Shown: piece after piece, positions 57,272-64,000 of the stretch
How positions within the stretch are numbered: position 1 is the first letter of the stretch
How the letters are laid out: each line of letters opens with the position of its first letter
From: Paraflavitalea soli
GTDB taxonomy: Bacteria; Bacteroidota; Bacteroidia; Chitinophagales; Chitinophagaceae
Assembly (NCBI RefSeq): GCF_003555545.1
Contig: NZ_CP032157.1
Location: 6,080,546-6,144,545, forward strand
DNA: 64,000 nucleotides
Direction: 5' to 3'
Translations under genes and position numbers: made by a program
Notes under the pieces: generated by a model
Seen by the model: only the letters and a program-made list of their open reading frames with translations
What the model was told of the DNA's origin: nothing
The model's database searches: none

Positions 57272-57757
57272 ATGGAATTGCAAAGCACCTACAGGGTACG
57301 TTTTAATGATTGTGATCCCCTTGGTCACCTCAACAACGCCAGGTATATAGATTACCTGCTCAATGCCCGGGAAGATCACCTGGGTGAGTTTTACCACCTG
57401 AGTCTGCCCCAGTTTCACCGGCAAGGTCTTGCCTGGGTGGTCAAGACACATGACATTCAGTACATCAAGCCGGCTTATTACAATGAGAAAGTAACCATCG
57501 TTTCCCGACTGGTGGAGTTAACAGATACTTACATCCGGGTGGAAATGTTGATGTATGATGAAAAACAGCAGGCGCTAAAGGCAGTATTGTGGACAAACTT
57601 CACCTGCATTGACCCACAGACAGGAAAGCGCAAAAACCATACACCGGAATTTATGGACCTGGCCCGTACCATGGACCTCCATACAGTAGACCTTGCTGGC
57701 GGGGTAGCTGAAAGGGTAAAGCAATTGCAGGCCCAGGCAAAAGCCAATGCTGCCTGA
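57272..57757 (+). CDS. Hotdog-fold acyl-CoA thioesterase
   Basis: This encodes 161 residues from the ATG at 57272; the frame extends 19 codons upstream into the operator and is not coding. It matches the 4-hydroxybenzoyl-CoA thioesterase/YbgC group: VRFNDCDPLGHLNNARYIDYL with the catalytic Asp and the H-x-N-N active-site strand near residue 12, and HDIQYIKPAYYNEKVTI later. It would hydrolyse acyl-CoA in the cytoplasm. Under TetR control with the operator before it, it may remove or detoxify an acyl or aromatic CoA. It ends one base from the stop of the converging PAS kinase gene. Confidence 0.9.
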   Translation: MELQSTYRVRFNDCDPLGHLNNARYIDYLLNAREDHLGEFYHLSLPQFHRQGLAWVVKTHDIQYIKPAYYNEKVTIVSRLVELTDTYIRVEMLMYDEKQQALKAVLWTNFTCIDPQTGKRKNHTPEFMDLARTMDLHTVDLAGGVAERVKQLQAQAKANAA

Positions 57758-57758
57758 T

Positions 57759-59273
57759 CTAAATACGGAAACTTACTACCATACGGCACCCTTTGCCGGG
57801 CGATGAATGAAAGGCCACCTGGCCATTGAAGATCTCTGCCCGGTTGATGATATTGGTAATGCCGATACCCATGCGTTTTTGTTGTATATCAAACCCTTTG
57901 CCATCATCGGCTACTGTAAGGGATAATACGGACCCTGCCTGTTGTACTGCAATGCTGATGTGCCGGGCTGCTGCGTGGGTGAGAATATTGTTGAGCTGCT
58001 CCTGCATGATGCGGAACAAGGTCATTTTCAGTTTATCGTCCAGCCGGTTTTCATCCGGCAGGAAGAAGTCAACGGAAATCTGAAACCGGTTGCCGATGCG
58101 GATGCTTTCCACCAGGTTTTCGATAGAAAGCTGCAGGCCTATTTCGCGCTGGTATACCTGGATCAGCGATTTTGATAACTCCCTGATCTCTTTGATAGCG
58201 CTGTTGATCATGTCTTCGGCGCGCTGCATCATATGCTGCTGTTCCGCTGCATTGCCCCTTCCGTATTCGAGGCAAACTTTGGCGGTACTCAATATCTGCT
58301 TTACATTATCATGCAGCTCCTGGCCAATATGGGCTCTTTCCTTTTCCTGTGCTTCAATAGCCGCCTGCATGATCTCTTTCTGTCTGTTGATCTTTTCATC
58401 CATTAATTGGTGGCGGAGATCTTCCGATTCCTGTACCAGCGCTGCTGTTTTCACCCGCTCGGTTACATCCCGGAAATTACATACAATGCCATTTACTCCT
58501 TCTGTTTTTAGCATATTCGTTACTATGCCTTCCACCCAGATCAACCGGTTGCCCATTGCATAAGCCCTCGATTTAACAGGAATAGATATACCAGGGCTAT
58601 TCAGTACATCCAGGAACTTTTCAGCCAGTTCAGGTATATCGTCCGGATAAATAAAATCGAATGCATTTTCGCCTGTAAGGTCGGTTAGTTTTCTTCCAAA
58701 GTGTTTTTCTATCGAGGGACTGCCATATATAATATTGCCTGTATGATCTATTACAACAATGATATCGGTTCCGTTCTCTATCAGTGAGCGAAACCTTGTA
58801 TGACTTTCCTGTAGTCTGCGGTTGTTATTGATCTCGGCAGTAATATCACTGGCAAAACAGGAAATTCCATTGATGGCGCCTTCTTTATACATGGGGTTGA
58901 TGGAAACTTCAAAATACCGGGGTCGCCCATGGATCAGGAATTGAGATACAAACCGTTGTCCGCTCCCTTCAAAAGCCTGCTGGTAAATATTCTTCCATTC
59001 TTCGGTTTTTGAGGGATCCAGCAGGCCCAGTATGTCCAGCATTTTATCACCGGGTTTTGCTTCTACGCCAACAACCTCTTTAATGAGTTTGAGCAATGCA
59101 TTATTTAATATGATATAGCTCATTTCGAGGTCCACACTCCACACATATCCATCCAGGCTTTCCACCAACGCGTCGAGGTTAGCGGCTTTTTTGTGGACCT
59201 GTTGGGTGATATGCGCTTGCTTAAGGTGCCTGGTTTTAGCAGCGGCAATAGGAACATTGGGATCTATTCGCAT
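57759..59273 (-). CDS. Two-PAS soluble sensor histidine kinase (NarL-partner type)
   Basis: This encodes 504 residues. No signal peptide or membrane helix is seen. Two PAS domains are visible: about 30-145 (ALVESLDGYVWSVDLEMSYIILNN in part) and 155-270 (LIENGTDIIVVIDHTGNIIYG, quoted as IENGTDIIVVIDHTGNIIY). The HisKA_3 dimerisation domain has the phosphoacceptor IGQELHDNVKQILSTAKV near residue 320, and the HATPase_c domain has QEQLNNILTHA and GKGFDIQQKRMGIGITNI. It is the NarX/DegS group whose partner is a NarL-type regulator; no such regulator is adjacent, so it is orphan here. A cytoplasmic signal such as redox or a small molecule is likely but unknown. Confidence 0.9.
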   Translation of the reverse strand: MRIDPNVPIAAAKTRHLKQAHITQQVHKKAANLDALVESLDGYVWSVDLEMSYIILNNALLKLIKEVVGVEAKPGDKMLDILGLLDPSKTEEWKNIYQQAFEGSGQRFVSQFLIHGRPRYFEVSINPMYKEGAINGISCFASDITAEINNNRRLQESHTRFRSLIENGTDIIVVIDHTGNIIYGSPSIEKHFGRKLTDLTGENAFDFIYPDDIPELAEKFLDVLNSPGISIPVKSRAYAMGNRLIWVEGIVTNMLKTEGVNGIVCNFRDVTERVKTAALVQESEDLRHQLMDEKINRQKEIMQAAIEAQEKERAHIGQELHDNVKQILSTAKVCLEYGRGNAAEQQHMMQRAEDMINSAIKEIRELSKSLIQVYQREIGLQLSIENLVESIRIGNRFQISVDFFLPDENRLDDKLKMTLFRIMQEQLNNILTHAAARHISIAVQQAGSVLSLTVADDGKGFDIQQKRMGIGITNIINRAEIFNGQVAFHSSPGKGCRMVVSFRI

Positions 59274-59456
59274 AGAAATAGGTATTACTCAGGTATTTGT
59301 TAATGAAACTACCTGAATCAGAAGGCCTTAGCCAATAATTATCGCACGTATACGGTATGGTTGGGCGGAAAGGGGAGTGTATAAAATTAAAAAAGTATAC
59401 TATAAACTACTAATATTCTTTTAAGAGTAAGTATGTAGGTGGGCGATAGTACCGGC

Positions 59457-60389
59457 TCAGGCGGTTTTTTTTCGTTGTACCAGGTAGAGACCTGCAATAA
59501 CCAACAGCATGCCTGCCATAGCGTAAAGGCCAATAGGTTCTTTCATCAATACGTTTGCAATAATATACCCGGACACCGGGCAAAGGAACAGCCAAAAGGA
59601 GGCTTTCACCGCATTATCCCGCAACAGGTACAGCCAAAGTTGTACGGCCACGATGGATACGGGTATGGCCAGCCACAATACAGAACCTATAAAATGCCTA
59701 TCCCATACATTCTTAGCGGGGTTATAAGTGATGGCGGCAGCTGGCAGCAGAAAGATACCACCCAGCAAGGTTTGCCAGCCATTGATGGTTAATATATGCA
59801 GGTCGCTCCATTGCTGGCGGGAAAAATAAAGTACGCCGATAGAATACACCAGCATACTGCCCATCAGCAAACTAATCCCAAAGGGAGTAGCCATACTCTG
59901 GTGCATCAGGGGCCAGGCAGCCAATACCACGCCGGTACTGCACAACAATAAACTGGTAATAGTAATGGGTTTTAAACGCTGGCGGAACAACAGGGAGGTC
60001 ATCAGGCTGATAAATACCGGATTGGTAGCGATGGCCAGGGAACCCAGTCCCGGCGAAACCTCCTGCATGGCTACTATATAGACACCCAGGTAGATGGAAA
60101 TATTCAAAACGCCATATATAGCCAACTGCTTCCATTCCTTACCGTGCGGCAAGCGTTTGCCCATTAGTACATGTGCGATGAGCAGCATCACGATCCCTGC
60201 CAGGAAGAAGCGGGCAATACAGATCACAAAGGGCTGGGCAGACAGTAATCCTATCTTGGTTGCGGTGGAGGCAGATGACCACAACACGGCGAAGAACAAG
60301 CCCGCTACAAACAGCAGAACGCCCTTCGATTTATCCGCTTTCAATAACGCTTCTTGTTCTGTCACACGATGAGTTTTGATCCCTGGCAC
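59457..60389 (-). CDS. EamA/DMT-family transporter
   Basis: This encodes 310 residues from a GTG at 60389 (a second GTG eight codons further on is possible). About ten membrane helices are arranged as two EamA repeats (FAVLWSSASTATKIGL in the first, GSMLVYSIGVLYFSRQQWSDL in the second). The family exports or imports amino acids, sugars or drugs and cannot be assigned further by sequence. It is an inner-membrane protein. The gene stands alone, with 279 bp to the TonB-dependent receptor on the other strand. Confidence 0.88.
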   Translation of the reverse strand: MPGIKTHRVTEQEALLKADKSKGVLLFVAGLFFAVLWSSASTATKIGLLSAQPFVICIARFFLAGIVMLLIAHVLMGKRLPHGKEWKQLAIYGVLNISIYLGVYIVAMQEVSPGLGSLAIATNPVFISLMTSLLFRQRLKPITITSLLLCSTGVVLAAWPLMHQSMATPFGISLLMGSMLVYSIGVLYFSRQQWSDLHILTINGWQTLLGGIFLLPAAAITYNPAKNVWDRHFIGSVLWLAIPVSIVAVQLWLYLLRDNAVKASFWLFLCPVSGYIIANVLMKEPIGLYAMAGMLLVIAGLYLVQRKKTA

Positions 60390-60668
60390 AGGCAGGTGGT
60401 TAAGTTATCCTGTAAAGTATAGCCGGGCGCAAAAATAACCTGTAATGGTCAAACACCAAATTGTACGCTATTCGCCACTTAAAGGGGTATTCTCATGTGA
60501 TTTATATGTGAGGTCCCGTTTCTTCCTGGTGAGTGGTATACTTTTGTGGCGTTTTGCTTCGTTGATACGCAGCCAATAAAACCGGTTTTGTTAATATTTT
60601 CTAAATAGTATGGGTAGCGTAGGGGTAAAGAAAACTTACGTTGTCATTACTGCAAACAAAATTTCTGT

Positions 60669-63047
60669 ATGTTACGTTCCACCATCCGTTTTTTATCCTT
60701 GTTCCTTACCCTGCTAACTTTTCATGAGGCCTCTCAGGCGCAGGCTGGAAAACCACTCACTATCAGTGGCTATATTCGTGATGCCGCCAGTGGCGAAGCG
60801 CTTATCAACGCCACTATCACGGTAAGCCCTATAGGCGCTACGGTGCAATCCAATTCGTACGGCTATTTCTCCATTACCCTTCCCGTTGGTAAATATACCG
60901 TCAACGTAAGTTATACCGGCTACAGCATTTATAAAACAGAGATCGATCTCACCGCCAGTAAAACACTGGAAGTTCCGCTGCAAACAGCTGCTGCCGAAAT
61001 GGACCAGGTAGTGATAACCGGTGAAAAGAAATTGCGCAGGACCAATACCGTGGCACTGGGTATACAGCAAATGAGCATGGGACAGATCAAGAAGATCCCT
61101 GCTTTTATGGGAGAGCCTGATGTAGTAAAAGCCATGTTGACCCTGCCAGGTATCACATCGGTAGGGGAAGGTGCTTCAGGTTTCAATGTGCGTGGTGGTA
61201 ATGTAGACGAGAACCTTATTATCATGGACGAAGCGCCTGTATACAACTCCTCTCACCTGCTGGGTTTCTTTTCCGTATTCAATCCTGATGCGGTGAAGAA
61301 TGTAACCTTGTACAAAAGTGCTTTCCCCGCTGAATACGGTGGCCGCACCTCTTCTGTGCTGGACATCCGCATGAAAGAAGGGAATAACCAAAAGCTCACG
61401 GTTAATGGCGGTATCAGCAGCATCTTCAGCCGTATCTCTGTAGAAGGACCCATCCAGAAGGACAAGTCCTCTTTCATTGTGGCTGCCCGCCGCTCTTATA
61501 TCGATGTATTGTCCAAGCCTTTCCTGAAGGAAAAAGACCGCGACAATAAATTGTACTTCTATGATATCACTGCCAAAGGAAACCTGGAGATCAATGACAA
61601 GAATACCATTTATCTCAGTGGTTATTTTGGACGTGATGTATTTGGCTTTGGCGGCGAAGCGGGTTTCGAATGGGGCAATACCACCGGTACCTTCCGCTGG
61701 AACCACCTGTTTAGTCCCCGCTTATTCCTGAATACCAGTGTATATTATTCCAAGTATGACTATAAGTTGTTCTTCAGTTCTGAAAAGGGTGCTGAAGTGG
61801 ATGAAAAGTATGATTGGAAATCTGACATTCAAACTTATGGAGTAAAGCCAACACTTACCTGGTATATTAACAATAAACATACCCTGAAAACTGGGGTCAA
61901 TGTTACCTACTATAACTTTTATCCCGGTAAAGGGGTAGCTACCAGCGAAGGTGTTAAGAATGATATTACCCTCAAAAAGCGCTATGGGTCAGAAATGGCC
62001 GCCCACGTGGAAGATACCTGGAAGATAAACCGTAAATGGCAGGTACAGGCTGGTGTTCGCGTCAATCACTACGCTTATCTGGGCAATACTACGGTATATT
62101 ATTTCAGGGATACCACCGCCAATGTGCGCAAACCACTCGATCGCGAAGAAGTGGTGACCAGCAAGAAACCGGTTGTAGACTGGACATTCCTGGAGCCGCG
62201 CCTCTCCGTACGTTATGAGCTGAAGAAAAATACATTTCTTAAAGCAGGCTATGCCCGCAGCTCCCAATACCTGCACCTGCTGTCCAATACGGCGTCGCCT
62301 ACACCGGTTGACCTGTATTTCCCCAGCACCAACAATATCAAGCCTTCCGTTACCGACCAGGTATCAGCAGGCGTAGTGACCATTCCGGAATCCCTGCCTG
62401 TGGAATTTTCTGCGGAAGTATTTTATAAAAAGATGGATGATGTGCTTGACTTTATAGACAATTCCAACCTTGAATTGAACCAGCTGGTAGAAGCCGATCT
62501 GCTTACAGGACAGGGCAGATCATGGGGGGTTGAACTGGAAGTAAAGAAAGAGACGGGCAAGTTACAGGGATGGGTGAATTATACCTATTCAAAATCTGAA
62601 AGGAAAACACCCGGCATCAGCAAAGGCGAATGGTACCTCAGCCGGTATGATCGCACGCATGTAGTGAATGCAGCCCTTACTTATTCTTATAATAAGAAAT
62701 GGGACTTCTCCACCACTTTCAACCTCGGTTCTGGTACACCTGCTACCTTTCCTGATGTGCGATTGGATGTGCAAGGCATTCCTATTCCTTACAACAGTAC
62801 CGAGAAGCGCAACAACTATCGTTTGCCCGCTTATCACCGGCTGGACATAGCTGCTACCATGAAGGGCCGTCAGGGTAAGAAGTTCAAACAGGAATGGGTA
62901 TTTGGTATCTATAACGTATATGCCCGTAAAAACGCTTATACTGTTTATTTCCGCCAAAATGAAGATGAGCCTCAAAAGAAAGAAGCTGTTAAGCTGTCTA
63001 TCCTTGGTTCCATCATCCCATCCATCACCTGGAACTTTAAATTCTAA
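60669..63047 (+). CDS. TonB-dependent receptor with carboxypeptidase-like domain
   Basis: This encodes 792 residues. The signal peptide (about 1-24, ending QAQA) is followed by a carboxypeptidase-like regulatory domain (about 28-110: LTISGYIRDAASGEALINAT), a plug (about 115-240: RTNTVALGIQQMSMGQIKKIPAFMG in part, GFNVRGGNVDENLIIMDEAP in part) and a beta-barrel to the C-terminal strand ITWNFKF, which ends in Phe as expected for outer-membrane proteins. It is directly followed by a DUF4249 lipoprotein, a common pair in Bacteroidota. It probably imports an unknown ligand across the outer membrane. Confidence 0.93.
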   Translation: MLRSTIRFLSLFLTLLTFHEASQAQAGKPLTISGYIRDAASGEALINATITVSPIGATVQSNSYGYFSITLPVGKYTVNVSYTGYSIYKTEIDLTASKTLEVPLQTAAAEMDQVVITGEKKLRRTNTVALGIQQMSMGQIKKIPAFMGEPDVVKAMLTLPGITSVGEGASGFNVRGGNVDENLIIMDEAPVYNSSHLLGFFSVFNPDAVKNVTLYKSAFPAEYGGRTSSVLDIRMKEGNNQKLTVNGGISSIFSRISVEGPIQKDKSSFIVAARRSYIDVLSKPFLKEKDRDNKLYFYDITAKGNLEINDKNTIYLSGYFGRDVFGFGGEAGFEWGNTTGTFRWNHLFSPRLFLNTSVYYSKYDYKLFFSSEKGAEVDEKYDWKSDIQTYGVKPTLTWYINNKHTLKTGVNVTYYNFYPGKGVATSEGVKNDITLKKRYGSEMAAHVEDTWKINRKWQVQAGVRVNHYAYLGNTTVYYFRDTTANVRKPLDREEVVTSKKPVVDWTFLEPRLSVRYELKKNTFLKAGYARSSQYLHLLSNTASPTPVDLYFPSTNNIKPSVTDQVSAGVVTIPESLPVEFSAEVFYKKMDDVLDFIDNSNLELNQLVEADLLTGQGRSWGVELEVKKETGKLQGWVNYTYSKSERKTPGISKGEWYLSRYDRTHVVNAALTYSYNKKWDFSTTFNLGSGTPATFPDVRLDVQGIPIPYNSTEKRNNYRLPAYHRLDIAATMKGRQGKKFKQEWVFGIYNVYARKNAYTVYFRQNEDEPQKKEAVKLSILGSIIPSITWNFKF

Positions 63048-63126
63048 TAGTATCACCATGGAGCGCCTGTATAAAAGTGTGAGACAAGAACATGTTGACC
63101 AGGCCTCAAAAACTAAAAATGCACCA

Positions 63127-63999
63127 ATGAAACAGTATAAATTATATATAGTCGCACTCGTAGCCCTGTACACCTTTTCTTCGTGTGAAAAAGTAATCGA
63201 CGTCAATTTGCCCGACGGTGAAAAATTACCTTACCTGGATGCGTGGATCACCAACAAACCTGGTAAGCAAACCATCAAATTCCTGCGGGCAGTAAATTAC
63301 CTGGAGAATAAGGCGCCCGAAGTGGTAACAGGCGCGCAGATCGTTGTTACTGATGTGACCGATAATAAAACCTACAACTTTACCTTTCAAAACGGCGCCT
63401 ACGAGTACGATGCTGGAGCGGCTGCCATTGGTATCATTGGCCATACCTACAAACTTAACATCACCTGGGATGGCCAGCAGTTTGAAGCTACAGACAAACT
63501 CACCCGGGTGACTAAAGTTGATTCCATCTCCGTTGAATACCGTGATGAGGAAAAAACATCAGGCGATGAAAAAGTAGGATATTATGCAGAAATGCATGCA
63601 AGAGACCTGATCGGTGGCACAGATTACACCTGGATACGTACCTATAAAAATGGCTCCCTCAATTACCATGTGAATGAAATGGTAGCCATTGATGCCTCTT
63701 TTTACGAGGATGCTTCTGACGGCTATGTGTTCATTGAACCATTCAGAGAAGGCATTACCTCCGATGGAGAGCCCTATGAAAAAGGAGATGTAGTAAAAGT
63801 AGTGCTCCGCTCCCTGAGTAAGCCTACCTACGATTTCCTGGATCAACTCATTGATCAACTGTACAGTGGCGGCCTATTTGCCAAAGTATTGCAAAACGTA
63901 CCCTCCAATATCTTCAACAAACAAGCCGACAGCAAGAAAAAGATCTATGGCTGGTTTGGTACGGTAGCTGAATCCGAATTGTCTAAAACAATAAACTAA
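63127..63999 (+). CDS. DUF4249-family lipoprotein
   Basis: This encodes 290 residues from the ATG at 63127 (MKQYKLYIVALVALYTFSSC, the lipobox TFSSC puts Cys near residue 20). Beyond the signal the protein matches DUF4249 (PF14054): KVIDVNLPDGEKLPYLDAWI, VNYLENKAPEVVTGAQIVVTD in part, and further beta strands. In Bacteroidota this family pairs with TonB receptors as a partner lipoprotein, here 79 bp after the receptor gene; a role as substrate-binding partner, like SusD, is likely but unproven. The gene is complete and ends one base before the window edge. The frame extends further upstream inside the receptor gene but that part is a shadow. Confidence 0.88.
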   Translation: MKQYKLYIVALVALYTFSSCEKVIDVNLPDGEKLPYLDAWITNKPGKQTIKFLRAVNYLENKAPEVVTGAQIVVTDVTDNKTYNFTFQNGAYEYDAGAAAIGIIGHTYKLNITWDGQQFEATDKLTRVTKVDSISVEYRDEEKTSGDEKVGYYAEMHARDLIGGTDYTWIRTYKNGSLNYHVNEMVAIDASFYEDASDGYVFIEPFREGITSDGEPYEKGDVVKVVLRSLSKPTYDFLDQLIDQLYSGGLFAKVLQNVPSNIFNKQADSKKKIYGWFGTVAESELSKTIN

Positions 64000-64000
64000 G

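Noticed and set aside
62902-63126. Long upstream extension of the DUF4249 frame
   Set aside because: It overlaps the end of the TonB receptor in another frame; the lipoprotein signal starts at 63127.

Overview
The window looks like chromosomal DNA of a Bacteroidota member, most probably Chitinophagia/Chitinophagaceae. The evidence is a SusC/SusD pair with its FecR anti-sigma and ECF sigma factor, a TonB-dependent receptor followed by a DUF4249 lipoprotein, a protein with a C-terminal type IX secretion (Por) sorting domain, LytS/LytTR two-component proteins, promoter boxes of the Bacteroidota form TAnnTTTG, and almost no Shine-Dalgarno sequences. No tRNA, rRNA, CRISPR array, prophage or insertion sequence was recognised. 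Family and species are inferred from gene content only.

Layout. 1-9 kb: a cut AlkZ-like glycosylase, a DinB-like protein, an orphan LytS-type kinase, a CDGSH iron-sulfur protein, a GreA-like protein, a class C beta-lactamase-fold serine hydrolase and an MsbA-type ABC exporter. 9-16 kb: a DEAD-box helicase with a DbpA-type tail, small unknown genes, a one-domain asparaginase, a RelE/ParE toxin with its partner and a large MscS channel. 16-28 kb: core housekeeping genes polA, uvrB, mgsA and recA, plus an M1 peptidase and an OmpA-type lipoprotein. 28-36 kb: an outer-membrane beta-barrel receptor, an AraC regulator, a CPA1 Na+/H+ antiporter, small lipoproteins and a META-domain protein. 36-48 kb: three helicases (PIF1-like, UvrD/PcrA, SNF2), a complete LytS/LytTR pair and a luciferase-like oxidoreductase. 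48-56 kb: a nutrient-uptake locus (sigma factor, FecR, SusC, SusD, exported EEP-fold phosphoesterase), all on the minus strand. 56-64 kb: a TetR regulator and thioesterase that share an operator, a PAS kinase, an EamA transporter, and a TonB receptor with its DUF4249 partner.

The genes are mostly standard; the most unusual material lies between them. At least nine places carry quasi-repeats with a strict 7-base period (units such as AACCCGA, AACTCAA, GCCGATT, AGCTATT). Five of these arrays run up to, or overlap by one or two bases, the stop codon of the neighbouring minus-strand gene. Three start after a shared CGCGGCAGC leader. One array of the same kind lies inside polA as twelve in-phase heptads, adding about 28 residues to the linker between the 5' nuclease and proofreading domains. 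Two further sites combine 20- or 23-bp tandem repeats with a shared GACCGCAGGGAG core and end in GCCGATT heptads at a stop codon. I regard this heptad family as the best candidate for something undescribed in the window.

Functionally, the sigma/FecR/SusCD/phosphoesterase block is an outer-membrane uptake system for an unknown, possibly phosphorus-containing, substrate, because no glycoside hydrolase is present. The TetR regulator probably represses both itself and the adjacent acyl-CoA thioesterase through the identical palindrome found before each.
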